A stretch of DNA of 64,000 nt, taken from Planosporangium thailandense. Lineage in GTDB: Bacteria; Actinomycetota; Actinomycetes; Mycobacteriales; Micromonosporaceae. Positions 7,523-15,714 of the stretch are shown piece by piece. A program made the position numbers and the translations under genes. The notes below the pieces were generated by a model. That model searched no databases, was not told where the DNA came from, and worked only from the letters and a program-made list of their open reading frames with translations. How positions within the stretch are numbered: the first letter of the stretch is position 1; every line of letters begins with the position of its first letter. The stretch is from the NCBI RefSeq assembly GCF_011947195.1, contig NZ_JAATVY010000011.1, forward strand, positions 124,001 through 188,000, written 5' to 3'.

Positions 7523-9861
7523 GCGGGTCCGACACCTCCTGGCTCGGGCAGTCGCTACCCCGTCACGAGGACCAGCGGCTGCTCACCGGCCGTGGCCGGT
7601 TTCTCGCCGACACCGCCCGGGGCTGCGTGCACGCGTGCTTCGTCCGGAGCACGCAGGCGCATGCCCGGGTGCGCAGTGTCAAGACCGGTAGCGCCGCCGC
7701 GCTCCCGGGTGTCCTCGCCGTACTGACCGCGGAGGACCTGGGGCTCGACGGTGCGCACCTGCCGATGTTGCACGAACCGCATCCCGGCTTCGCCGAGGTG
7801 ACCCGGTTCGCGATGAGCGACCCGCGCCTGCCCATCCTGGCCAGCGTTCGCGTCCACTACGTCGGGCAACCGATCGCGGTCGTGGTCGCCGAGAGCCGGC
7901 ACGTCGCGGAGGACGCCGCCGAACTGGTCGAGGTCGAGTACGAGACGCTGCCGCCGGTGCTCGACCCGACCGCGGCCCTCGCCCCGGACGCCCCGACGCT
8001 CCACGCCCACCTCCCGACGAACGAGGCGGCGCGCATCGAGGTCGGCTTCGGCGACGTGGACGAGGCCAGGCGCGCCGCGGCGGTCACGGTCTCCGACACG
8101 CTGCGCATCGGGCGGCACGGCGCCGTCCCCCTCGAGTGCCGAGGCGTGGTCGCCAGGGTCGACGACCGCCGGGACCGCGTCGAGGTGTGGACGTCGACCC
8201 AGATCCCGCACCTGGTCCAGCAGGCGTTGTGCCGGGTGACCGGATGGGCGCGGGACGAGGTGCGAGTCGCCGTGCCGGACGTCGGAGGCGGCTTCGGGAC
8301 GAAAGCGAACGTGTACGCCGAGGAGGTCGTCGTACCGGTCGCCGCGCGCAAGCTCGGGCGCGACATCGCCTGGGTCGAGGACCGCCAGGAGTACCTCATG
8401 TCGGCCGCGCAGGGCCGCGACCAGGTGCACCACGCCACCCTCGCCGTCGACGCGAACGGGCGCGTCCTCTCCTGGGAGGACGACTTCGTGGTGGACGTCG
8501 GCGCGTCGAGCCTGTGGACGGCGGGGATCATCGCGAACACCGCCATCCATCTCATGGGCCCCTACCGCGTCCCGGCCATGCGGGTCACCGGCCGTGCGGC
8601 GTACACGAACAAGACGATCGTCGCCCAGTACCGGGGAGCGGGCCGGCCCGAGGCGTGCTTCGCGCTGGAGCGCTGCCTCGACGCCGCCGCACGGCGACTG
8701 GGCATGAGCCCGGAGGAGATCCGGCGCGTCAACCTGCTCACCGCTGACGACCTGCCGTACCCGCGACCGATCCCGTACCGGGACGGCGTGCCCATCTCCT
8801 ACGACGGCCGCGATTACCGCGCCTGCTTCGACAGTTGCCTGGAGATGCTGCCGCGTACGGTCTGTGACGAGCTACGCGAGAACTACCCCGAGCACGACCT
8901 CGGCTACGGGGTGGCCACCTACATGGAGGCGACGGGCCGTGGCCCGTACGAGACCGGCCGGGTGCGGCTGCTGCCGTCCGGGCGGTTCGAGGTCGCCACC
9001 GGAGCGGCGTCGGCCGGGCAGGGCCACGAGACCACGTTCGCACAGGTCGCCGCGGATGCCCTGCGGGTGAGCCCGGACCGGATCCGGGTCGGCAACGGCG
9101 ACACCGATCCGGTGACGTACGGCGTCGGCACGTTCGCCAGCCGGTCGGCGGTGCTCGCCGGTTCCGCCGTGCACCTCGCCGCGACCCGACTCGCCGACCG
9201 GGCGTGCGGGTACGCCGCGATGCTGCTCGACACCGATGCGGCGGGTGTCGTTCTCGGTGCCGGTGGGTTCCGGGCCGACGACGGCCGCGTCGTCGACTGG
9301 ACCGACCTGGCGGCGGCGTTCGGCCCGGGCGGCCGGCTGGAGGGCCAGCCGTCGCTGGACGAGCTCGCACAGTTCCGACCGCAGACCGTGACCTGGACCA
9401 TGGGGGTACACGCGGTCGTCGTCGGCGTGCACCGCGACACCGGGCTGACGTCGGTGCTCCGCTACGCCGTCGCGCACGAGGGCGGCGCCGAGATCAATCC
9501 GCGGATCGTCGAAGGGCAGGTCATCGGCGGCGTCGCGCAGGGGATCGGCGGCGCGCTGTTGGAGGAGTTCCGCTACTCGCCCGAAGGGCAGCCGACGTCG
9601 ACGACGTTCGCCGACTATCTCCTGCCCGGCATGTGCGAGGTTCCGCAGATCGCCGTCAAGCACCTGTACGTCCCGACCGCCGGTAACCCGATCGGTGTCC
9701 GTGGCGCCGGGGAGAGCGGCGCCATCGCGGCGTACGCGGCGATCGCGGCCGCGGTCGACGACGCCGTCGGCGGTGGGGACTGGCGGGTGACCTCGGTTCC
9801 TATCGCGCCCGAGCAGGTGCGCGCCGCGATCGCCCGCCGTAGCGCGGCGGTGGCGTCGTGA
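7519..9861 (+). CDS. Molybdenum hydroxylase large subunit (form II CoxL / xanthine dehydrogenase family)
   Basis: A 780-residue Mo-MCD-binding subunit of the xanthine oxidase family. It has the N-terminal LLTGRGRFLAD and aldehyde-oxidase a/b hammerhead, a GGGFGTK-type loop (VPDVGGGFGTKANVYAEE), and near residue 370 the active-site loop QYRGAGRPEACFALER. This is the AYRGAGR type of form II CoxL-like enzymes, not the AYxCSFR loop with the Cu-binding Cys of true CO dehydrogenases. The Glu acting as general base is in GVRGAGESGAIAAYAAIA near the C-terminus. The enzyme should hydroxylate an organic substrate such as an N-heteroaromatic or aldehyde, not oxidise CO. It is followed by FAD and 2Fe-2S subunit genes with 4-nt overlap and 5-nt spacing, giving gene order L-M-S. 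No dedicated maturation genes lie beside it. Confidence 0.93.
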   Translation: MSGSDTSWLGQSLPRHEDQRLLTGRGRFLADTARGCVHACFVRSTQAHARVRSVKTGSAAALPGVLAVLTAEDLGLDGAHLPMLHEPHPGFAEVTRFAMSDPRLPILASVRVHYVGQPIAVVVAESRHVAEDAAELVEVEYETLPPVLDPTAALAPDAPTLHAHLPTNEAARIEVGFGDVDEARRAAAVTVSDTLRIGRHGAVPLECRGVVARVDDRRDRVEVWTSTQIPHLVQQALCRVTGWARDEVRVAVPDVGGGFGTKANVYAEEVVVPVAARKLGRDIAWVEDRQEYLMSAAQGRDQVHHATLAVDANGRVLSWEDDFVVDVGASSLWTAGIIANTAIHLMGPYRVPAMRVTGRAAYTNKTIVAQYRGAGRPEACFALERCLDAAARRLGMSPEEIRRVNLLTADDLPYPRPIPYRDGVPISYDGRDYRACFDSCLEMLPRTVCDELRENYPEHDLGYGVATYMEATGRGPYETGRVRLLPSGRFEVATGAASAGQGHETTFAQVAADALRVSPDRIRVGNGDTDPVTYGVGTFASRSAVLAGSAVHLAATRLADRACGYAAMLLDTDAAGVVLGAGGFRADDGRVVDWTDLAAAFGPGGRLEGQPSLDELAQFRPQTVTWTMGVHAVVVGVHRDTGLTSVLRYAVAHEGGAEINPRIVEGQVIGGVAQGIGGALLEEFRYSPEGQPTSTTFADYLLPGMCEVPQIAVKHLYVPTAGNPIGVRGAGESGAIAAYAAIAAAVDDAVGGGDWRVTSVPIAPEQVRAAIARRSAAVAS

Positions 9862-10724
9862 AGCCGGCGCCGTTCGCGTACGTGCGTGCCGACACCGCGG
9901 CGGACGCGATCGCGCTGATCGACGAGGATCCGGACGCGAAGTTCCTGGCGGGCGGACAGAGCCTGCTCACGCTCATGAACCTCCGGCTGGCGCGCCCCGC
10001 GCGGGTCGTCGACATCGGCGGGCTCGGTGAGCTGAACCGCGTGTTCGACGACGCCGACAGTGTCCTCGTCGGAGCGACGGTGCGCCATCGTGCCTTCGAG
10101 ACGGACCCGCTGCTGCGGCGGCTGGTACCGCTCGCGGCCGACGCCGCGCGGCACATCGGCCACGTCGCCATCCGCAACCAAGGCACGCTCGGCGGTACGC
10201 TCGCGCACGCCGACCCCGCGGCGGAGCTGCCGCTCGTCATGGTCACGCTCGGCGCGACCATGTACGCGGAGTCGCGCCGTCGCGGGCGGCGGGCGATACC
10301 GGCACAGGACTTCTTCGTCTCGCACTACACCTCCGAGCTCGAGCCCGACGAGTTGCTGACGTGGGTGCGGATACCGACCCTTCTGCCGCGCGAGGGGTGG
10401 GGCTTCGTCGAGTACGCCCGGCGCCACGGTGACTTCGCCATCGCCGGTGCCGCCGCCGTGGTCGGCCTGCGCCCTGACGGGACCGTCGAGCGGGTCCGTG
10501 CCGGGCTGCTCAACGTCGGTGACCGGCCGCTCCTGGTGTCCGGCGGGGCGTCGATGTCCGGTTGTCGCCCGGACGACGAGCTGTGGCGGGATCTCGCCGG
10601 CGAATGGGTACGCCAGGCGAACCCACCGGAGAACGCAGATTATGTCCGCGACGTCGCGCGCGCAGCGCTGACCCGTGCCCTGCGCGCGGCGTACGACCGC
10701 GCGGTGTCCGCAGGCGGGGAGTAG
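9858..10724 (+). CDS. Molybdenum hydroxylase FAD-binding medium subunit (CoxM type)
   Basis: A 288-residue FAD subunit that carries electrons from the Fe-S subunit to an external acceptor. It shows the two FAD-binding motifs of the family: AGGQSLLTLMNLRLARP near residue 32 and RNQGTLGGTLAHADPAAELP near residue 110. The CO_deh_flav C-terminal domain follows (YARRHGDFAIAGAAAVVGL). Its ATG overlaps the large subunit stop (GTGA), so translation is coupled. It is complete and of normal length for the family. It would work only as part of the L-M-S complex. Confidence 0.93.
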   Translation: MKPAPFAYVRADTAADAIALIDEDPDAKFLAGGQSLLTLMNLRLARPARVVDIGGLGELNRVFDDADSVLVGATVRHRAFETDPLLRRLVPLAADAARHIGHVAIRNQGTLGGTLAHADPAAELPLVMVTLGATMYAESRRRGRRAIPAQDFFVSHYTSELEPDELLTWVRIPTLLPREGWGFVEYARRHGDFAIAGAAAVVGLRPDGTVERVRAGLLNVGDRPLLVSGGASMSGCRPDDELWRDLAGEWVRQANPPENADYVRDVARAALTRALRAAYDRAVSAGGE

Positions 10725-10729
10725 GAACT

Positions 10730-11284
10730 TTGGACCACGTATCCGTACGGATGACGGTCAACGGTGTCCTGGTCGAACGCCAGGTCCCGGCGCGCACGAG
10801 CCTGGCCGACTTCGTCCGCGACGAACTCGGCCTCACCGGCACGCACCTGGGCTGCGAGCACGGCGTGTGTGGCGCGTGCGCCGTGCTCGTCGACGGCTCC
10901 AGCGTGCGCTCATGCCTGATGCTCGCCGCTCAGGCCAGCGGCGCGGAGGTCACGACCGTCGAGGGCCTGCCGCATTCGGGGCGTACGGCGCGGTTGCGGG
11001 ACGCGATGTCGCGCCACCACGGCCTGCAGTGCGGCTTCTGCACGTCCGGCTTCCTCATCACCGCCACCGAGCTGCTCACCGACGCCGACGCGGTCGAAGC
11101 GCCGGACGAGGGGACCGTGCGCGAGGTGCTCTCGGGCAACGTGTGTCGTTGTACGGGATATCAGGGGATCGTGCGAGCCGTTCTCGAGGTCGCCGGAGGC
11201 GGCGCAACCGCGCCCTCGGGCGGCGAGCCGGCGGCGCGGGGCGGCGGGCCCGGCGCCGCCGCGACTGCGGGACAGCAGCGTTGA
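10730..11284 (+). CDS. Molybdenum hydroxylase 2Fe-2S small subunit (CoxS type)
   Basis: A 184-residue iron-sulfur subunit. The N-terminal plant-ferredoxin-type cluster is bound by CEHGVCGACAVLVDG and a Cys ~12 residues on; the C-terminal helical domain holds the second cluster (CGFCTSGF and NVCRCTGYQGI). All eight cysteines are present. I start at TTG 10730 because GGGGAGTAGGA lies at 10716-10726 and family homology begins with VSVRMTVNGV; the alternative ATG 10751 lacks a ribosome site. The last ~25 residues are a Gly/Ala-rich tail beyond the usual end. It follows the FAD subunit by five bases and closes the hydroxylase operon. Confidence 0.92.
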   Translation: MDHVSVRMTVNGVLVERQVPARTSLADFVRDELGLTGTHLGCEHGVCGACAVLVDGSSVRSCLMLAAQASGAEVTTVEGLPHSGRTARLRDAMSRHHGLQCGFCTSGFLITATELLTDADAVEAPDEGTVREVLSGNVCRCTGYQGIVRAVLEVAGGGATAPSGGEPAARGGGPGAAATAGQQR

Positions 11285-11347
11285 GCAGGCCGTACGGTCC
11301 GTCCACGATGCCCGGTACGCGGTCCTGAACTCGTCCAAAATGATCTG

Positions 11348-11382
11348 TTGACGGAAGTCGTATTTTGGATACAGTATCGGCC
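11348..11382 (+). promoter_or_regulatory. Promoter with embedded palindrome, probable leaderless start
   Basis: TTGACG (11348-11353) and TACAGT (11370-11375) are separated by 16 bp. The expected start of transcription is within a base or two of the ATG at 11383, so the mRNA is probably leaderless. The -10 element lies inside the perfect palindrome GATACAGTATC (11368-11378), in a block resembling the operator candidate at 6146-6163. A bound repressor would block the polymerase directly. Confidence 0.6.
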
Positions 11383-12144
11383 ATGCAGCATCGCGGGTGC
11401 GACGTCGCTCACATCGGCCAGCCCCACTGGCCGTGGGACGGCGTCGTCAGTGACGCCGACCAGGCGGTGTGCCGCGCGGCCGGCTACGGGCGGCGGAGTC
11501 GGTTCACCGGCACGGCGGCGCTGCTCATCGTCGACATGACGTACGCGTTCGTGGGCCTCCGGGCGCCGATCCACACGTCGATCGCGGAATACCCGAACAG
11601 TTGCGGCGAAGCGGCCTGGGACGCCGTCGACGCGGTCCGGCAACTGCTCGACGCCGCACGGCGGGCCGGCGCTCCCGTCGCCTACACCGTCGACGTGTCG
11701 GCCACGGAGTCCTCAGTGGACAGCGTGTGGCGCAACAAGCAGCAACCCGCGTTGCGGCGCCGGGCGGACGAGACGGAGATCGTGCACGAGATCCGCCCGC
11801 TGCCCGGCGACATCGTCGTCACCAAGACCCGGCCCAGCGGCTTCTTCGGCACCGACCTGCTGCAGCAGCTGCGGGACCGCGGAGTGCGGACTCTCGTGGT
11901 CTGCGGTGGTACGACGAGCGGTTGCGTCCGCGCAACCGTCGTCGACGCCTTCTCGCACGGATTCAACGTCGCCGTCGCACTCGACGGGGTCTTCGACCGG
12001 GTGGTTACGAGCCACGCGGTCAACCTGTTCGACCTGAACGCGAAGTACTGCGACGTGCTCCAGCAGTCCGACGCGCTCGGCATCCTAACCGGTCGTCCCG
12101 CGGCTAGTCCGGAAATCAGGCCGACCCAGCAGTCCCGAAAGTGA
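11383..12144 (+). CDS. Isochorismatase-like cysteine amidohydrolase
   Basis: A 253-residue cysteine hydrolase of the isochorismatase/N-carbamoylsarcosine amidase fold. The catalytic triad is visible: Asp in LLIVDMTYAF, Lys in VVTKTRPSGFFGTDL, and Cys in CGGTTSGCVRATVVDAF, with the cis-peptide (GGTTSGC) of amidases. The GCVRATVVDAF block is like N-carbamoylsarcosine amidase, maleamate amidase and ureidoacrylate hydrolase (RutB), so cleavage of an amide or carbamoyl C-N bond is likely. About 45 extra N-terminal residues precede the core. It probably starts a transcription unit that continues with the importer genes. With the Rid and LLM genes it recalls the Rut logic of ring opening, amide hydrolysis and imine deamination. 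Confidence 0.9.
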   Translation: MQHRGCDVAHIGQPHWPWDGVVSDADQAVCRAAGYGRRSRFTGTAALLIVDMTYAFVGLRAPIHTSIAEYPNSCGEAAWDAVDAVRQLLDAARRAGAPVAYTVDVSATESSVDSVWRNKQQPALRRRADETEIVHEIRPLPGDIVVTKTRPSGFFGTDLLQQLRDRGVRTLVVCGGTTSGCVRATVVDAFSHGFNVAVALDGVFDRVVTSHAVNLFDLNAKYCDVLQQSDALGILTGRPAASPEIRPTQQSRK

Positions 12145-12152
12145 GGAAAGGC

Positions 12153-13169
12153 ATGTCGATTTCACTGAGACGGCCGTTGGGCGTCGCCCTGACGGCCGTG
12201 GTGCTCGCCGGCGGACTGGCCGCCTGCGGCGGTAACAGCGGCGGCAGCGACAACAAGGCCGCGTCCGGCAGCCAGGGCGGCGTCAAGACCATCCGGATCG
12301 CCGCGACCAGCCTGGACAGCCTGCCGTTCATGGCGATCCTCCAGGTCGCCGACAAGAAGGGCTGGTTCAAGGACGAAGGGCTCTCCGCCACGTTCATCTC
12401 CGGCTCCGGCGGCGGCAACACGCTGCGGACGGTGACCACGGGCGACGCGGATATCGCCATCACCGGCGGGCCGGCCGTGGTGCTGGCGGCCCAGGGTGAC
12501 CCGACCATGAAGATCGTCGGGTCGTGGTTCCAGGTCAACGACTTCTACTGGATCGGGCCGAAGAAGCCCGACAGTGGCGCCGCCATGAAGCTCGGTACGA
12601 CCGGCGCGGGCTCCACGACCCAGCTGCTCGGCAAGTACGTGGCCAAGAAGATGGGCAGCAACGTGTCGACCGTCGAGGCCGGCGCGGGCATGGGCGACAG
12701 CTGGGCCGCGGCGAAGAGCGGCTCGATCACCGCCGGGTGGGCGATGCACCCGTTCGTGACCGACAAGGTGAAGAACGACAACGCCCAGGTCGTGGTGACC
12801 GCACGGGACGTCGTGGGTGACTTCCCCGCCGACATGGTGGCGGCCAACGGCGACTTCGCCAAGAAGAACCCGGACACGCTCAAGGCGTTCTTCCGCGCCG
12901 CGGACAAGGCCCTGAACTACGTCGTCTCCGACACCGACGCGGCCGCGGCCGACCTCAGCCCGATCCTGAAGATCGACAGCAAGCTCCTCGCGGACGGCCT
13001 GCGGGACACGCCGGACCTGAAGACCGCCTACTCGCTGAAAGTCAACAAGAAGGCCCTGGAGACGCTCTCCGACATCATGGTCGCCAACGGCCAGATCACC
13101 AAGCAGGTCGACTGGAGCAAGGTCCTGGACCAGTCGTACCTGCCGGACAGCGCGAAGGCGCAGCTCTAA
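12153..13169 (+). CDS. ABC importer substrate-binding lipoprotein (SsuA/NMT1 type)
   Basis: A 338-residue periplasmic-type binding protein. The signal peptide is positively charged and ends in the lipobox LAAC, with the lipidated Cys at residue 25, followed by a Gly/Ser-rich linker. The core (IRIAATSLDSLPFMAILQVADKKGWF is 26 residues, abbreviated here as IRIAATSLDSLPFMA) is that of the NMT1/THI5/SsuA family, which bind sulfonates, thiamine precursors, nitrate or aromatic acids. The ATG at 12153 is chosen because GAGGAAAGG is just upstream and the signal peptide starts there. It follows the amidohydrolase by eight bases and precedes its ATPase gene across a strong hairpin. The ligand is presumably the substrate of the island. 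Confidence 0.9.
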   Translation: MSISLRRPLGVALTAVVLAGGLAACGGNSGGSDNKAASGSQGGVKTIRIAATSLDSLPFMAILQVADKKGWFKDEGLSATFISGSGGGNTLRTVTTGDADIAITGGPAVVLAAQGDPTMKIVGSWFQVNDFYWIGPKKPDSGAAMKLGTTGAGSTTQLLGKYVAKKMGSNVSTVEAGAGMGDSWAAAKSGSITAGWAMHPFVTDKVKNDNAQVVVTARDVVGDFPADMVAANGDFAKKNPDTLKAFFRAADKALNYVVSDTDAAAADLSPILKIDSKLLADGLRDTPDLKTAYSLKVNKKALETLSDIMVANGQITKQVDWSKVLDQSYLPDSAKAQL

Positions 13170-13194
13170 CCCCGCCCGCGGACGCCGGCGTGGA

Positions 13195-13232
13195 TGTCCA
13201 CCCGGTCCCGGTTCTCCGGGACCGGGTGGACA
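13195..13232 (+). terminator. Perfect 17-bp hairpin between binding-protein and ATPase genes
   Basis: TGTCCACCCGGTCCCGG (13195-13211) is the exact reverse complement of 13216-13232, with a TTCT loop. There is no U-tract. In ABC operons such a hairpin commonly protects or partly terminates the binding-protein mRNA, giving more binding protein than ATPase and permease. The next gene has its own GAGAGAGGACGAGG ribosome site downstream. Confidence 0.75.
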
Positions 13233-13257
13233 TACGAGAGAGAGGACGAGGCCGGAC

Positions 13258-14121
13258 ATGAAGGCCCAGACAACGCGAGCCGCAGACGCGTCGCTACCCG
13301 CCGGGAGCGCAGCGGACATCGTGATCGACAACGTCAGCATGTCGTTCCCTACCCAGGACGGCACGGTGGTCCGCGCGATCGACCACGTCAACGAGAAGGT
13401 CGACGCAGGCCGTTTCGTCGCCATCGTCGGCCCCAGCGGGTGCGGAAAGTCCACGCTGCTGTCGCTGATCGCCGGACTGCAGACCCCCACGTCGGGGGAG
13501 GTCAGGATCGGCGGCGAGGTCGTCCGCTCGCCCAAGCGCACGACCGGCGTCGTCTTCCAGGAGGACTCCACCCTCCCGTGGAAGACGGTGCTGGACAACG
13601 TCTGCTTCGGCATGCGGGTGGCCGGCGTTCCCAAGCGGGAGCAGTTGGAGCGGGCGCAGCAGTTCATCACGCTGGTCGGGCTGCAGGGATTCGAGAAGGC
13701 TCACCCGCCGCAGCTGTCCGGCGGGATGCGGCAGCGGGTCGCGATCGCCCGTACCCTCGCCCTGAACCCCAACGCCCTGCTGATGGACGAGCCGTTCGGT
13801 GCGCTGGACCAGCAGACCCGGCTCCTCATCGGCGCCGAGGTCCGCCGCATCTGGCGGGAGACGCACAAGACCGTCGTCTTCGTGACGCACGACATCCAGG
13901 AGGCCATCCTGCTCTCCCAGGAGGTCTGGGTGATGTCGTACCGGCCGGGGCGGATCCTCGACCGCGTCGTGATCGACCTACCCGAGAACCGGGACACCTC
14001 GAGCGTCGGCACGCCGGAGTTCAGCGAGGTCTTCAACCACATCTGGGGACTGGTGCGGGGCGAAGCGATGCAGGCGTTCGCCGACAGCGAGCACGCCGGG
14101 CTGGCAGGAAACCATGGCTAG
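13258..14121 (+). CDS. ABC importer ATPase (SsuB/TauB type)
   Basis: A 287-residue ATP-binding subunit. The Walker A motif GPSGCGKST is near residue 60, the Q-loop is FQEDSTLPWKT, the signature is LSGGMRQRVAIARTLALNP, Walker B is ALLMDEPFGALD, and the switch His lies in VVFVTHDIQEAI. Length and motifs match the nitrate/sulfonate/taurine (NitT/TauT) class. It overlaps the first permease gene by eight bases. The extra N-terminal ~20 residues (Ala/Thr-rich) are not part of the fold. Confidence 0.93.
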   Translation: MKAQTTRAADASLPAGSAADIVIDNVSMSFPTQDGTVVRAIDHVNEKVDAGRFVAIVGPSGCGKSTLLSLIAGLQTPTSGEVRIGGEVVRSPKRTTGVVFQEDSTLPWKTVLDNVCFGMRVAGVPKREQLERAQQFITLVGLQGFEKAHPPQLSGGMRQRVAIARTLALNPNALLMDEPFGALDQQTRLLIGAEVRRIWRETHKTVVFVTHDIQEAILLSQEVWVMSYRPGRILDRVVIDLPENRDTSSVGTPEFSEVFNHIWGLVRGEAMQAFADSEHAGLAGNHG

Positions 14122-14923
14122 CAGCGAGGTCGCTCCGCAGGCCGGGCGTTCCCGGGGACGCGGCCTGCGCCTGCCGGATGCGACGCCCTCGGTACTGCTG
14201 GTGGTCGTCCTCGTTGCGCTGTGGCAGCTCGGCTCCACCCAGGAATGGTGGTCCGCCAGGGTCATTCCCGCACCCAGCGACATCTGGACGGTGGGGAGGA
14301 CCGAGATAACTGACGGGCCCTTCTTCACCGACGCCCTCGCCACCATCACGGCCGTCTTCGCATCGATAGTCCTTGGCCTGCTCCTCGGCACCCTCGCCGG
14401 TGTCCTCTTCTGGCGGAAGCAGACGCTGGGCAAGATGTTCGAGCCGTACCTGATCAGCTTCTACACGGTTCCCCTGGTCGTGTTCTATCCCGTGTTCCTC
14501 GTCATCCTGGGGATCAACCTGTGGCCGATCATCATTCTCGGCTCGATCATGGCGGCGATCCCGATGGCGCTGAACACGTGGGTCGGCCTGTCCGAGGTCC
14601 GGCCGGTCTACCTCAACCTCGGCCGTTCCCTGTGCCTGTCGCGATGGCAGACGCTACGGCTGATCGCGATGCCGGCCGCGGCTCCGATGGTGCTGGCCGG
14701 AGCCACCATGGCGGGCATCTACTCGCTCATCGGCGTGGTGGCGATGGAGTTCATGATCGCCCAGTCGGGGCTCGGCTACCGGATCAGGTACCGGTACGAG
14801 TCGTTCGCCAACAGCGCGATGTACTTCTACATCATCGCGACCCTCGTCATCTCACTCGTCGTCGTCGCGCTGCTGTCCCTGCTGCCGCGACTGCTCGGCA
14901 CGTCGACCAAGGGGCGCTCATGA
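14114..14923 (+). CDS. ABC importer permease 1 (SsuC type)
   Basis: A 269-residue inner-membrane permease of the NitT/TauT family with about six hydrophobic segments. The cytoplasmic coupling helix EAA-type loop is near LNLGRSLCLSRWQTLRLIAMPAAAP (quoted part: LSRWQTLRLIAMPAAAP). The N-terminus is short and Arg-rich before the first helix (SVLLVVVLVALWQLG). The ATG at 14114 overlaps the ATPase stop; the stop overlaps permease 2 (ATGA), so the subunits are translationally coupled. Two different permeases suggest a heterodimeric pore. Confidence 0.92.
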   Translation: MASSEVAPQAGRSRGRGLRLPDATPSVLLVVVLVALWQLGSTQEWWSARVIPAPSDIWTVGRTEITDGPFFTDALATITAVFASIVLGLLLGTLAGVLFWRKQTLGKMFEPYLISFYTVPLVVFYPVFLVILGINLWPIIILGSIMAAIPMALNTWVGLSEVRPVYLNLGRSLCLSRWQTLRLIAMPAAAPMVLAGATMAGIYSLIGVVAMEFMIAQSGLGYRIRYRYESFANSAMYFYIIATLVISLVVVALLSLLPRLLGTSTKGRS

Positions 14924-15714
14924 CAGTCACCGTTGACCCCGCCGCGCCGGTCGCGACCGCGCCCGCCCGAGGCGGGCGTCGAAAGCTGGGCGCGTGGAAG
15001 GTCCCGGCAGGTTCGGTCCTCCTCGCCGCCGTGGCGGTCCTGCTGTGGTGGGTGGCCTCGACGCAGATCTTCGTCGTGCCCTCGCCCGTCGCCACCGTTG
15101 CCGCGCTGGTGGACTCGCTTTCCGACGACACGTACCTGGTGAACCTCAGGAGCACCGCCGTCGCCGCCGTGCTCGCACTCGTTCTCTCGGTGGTCCTGGG
15201 CGTCGTCATCGGGCTCGCGTTCGGGTTGATGCCGCGGCTGCGTCGCGGGTTCGAACCCCTGGTGATCGCCACCAACGGGTTGCCGAAGATCGTCATGTAC
15301 CCGGTCCTCCTGCTGATGGTCGGGATGGGTACCGCGTCGAAGGTCAGTCTCGCCGTCCTGATCGGCATGTTTCCCGTCCTGATGAACGTGTCCGCGAGCG
15401 TCCGGCACATGCCGCCGATCTACGGGCGGCTCGCGCGCACGCTCGAAGCGACGCGCTGGCAGGTCTTCTGGATGGTGCTGCTGCCGGCGATCCGACGCGC
15501 GCTGATGACCGGCATCCGGCTGGCGGTGAGCCTGGCGATGGTCGGTGTGGTGCTCGCCGAGATGTTCGCCACGCAGTACGGTCTCGGCCGGATGATCCTG
15601 GCCAGCTACACCTCGGGGCAGTACCCGCGGATGCTGGCGACGGTGCTGCTGCTCGGCATCGTCTCTTTCGCCGCGACGACGGTGTTGTGGCGTGTCGAAC
15701 GGCGGATGCGCTGA
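14920..15714 (+). CDS. ABC importer permease 2 (SsuC type)
   Basis: A 264-residue second permease. It has about six membrane segments and a coupling loop RTLEATRWQVFWMVLLPAIR, with the EA..R...LP pattern of the family. Starting at ATG 14920, it overlaps the permease 1 stop by four bases. The stop (TGATG) overlaps the start of the F420:NADP oxidoreductase gene, so importer and cofactor enzyme belong to one transcript. Together with 12153-14923 it forms a complete four-gene importer. Confidence 0.92.
   Translation: MTVTVDPAAPVATAPARGGRRKLGAWKVPAGSVLLAAVAVLLWWVASTQIFVVPSPVATVAALVDSLSDDTYLVNLRSTAVAAVLALVLSVVLGVVIGLAFGLMPRLRRGFEPLVIATNGLPKIVMYPVLLLMVGMGTASKVSLAVLIGMFPVLMNVSASVRHMPPIYGRLARTLEATRWQVFWMVLLPAIRRALMTGIRLAVSLAMVGVVLAEMFATQYGLGRMILASYTSGQYPRMLATVLLLGIVSFAATTVLWRVERRMR

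Noticed and set aside
7519..11284. Calling the Mo hydroxylase a CO dehydrogenase
   Set aside because: The active-site loop is QYRGAGR (form II), lacking the Cu-binding Cys of AYxCSFR.
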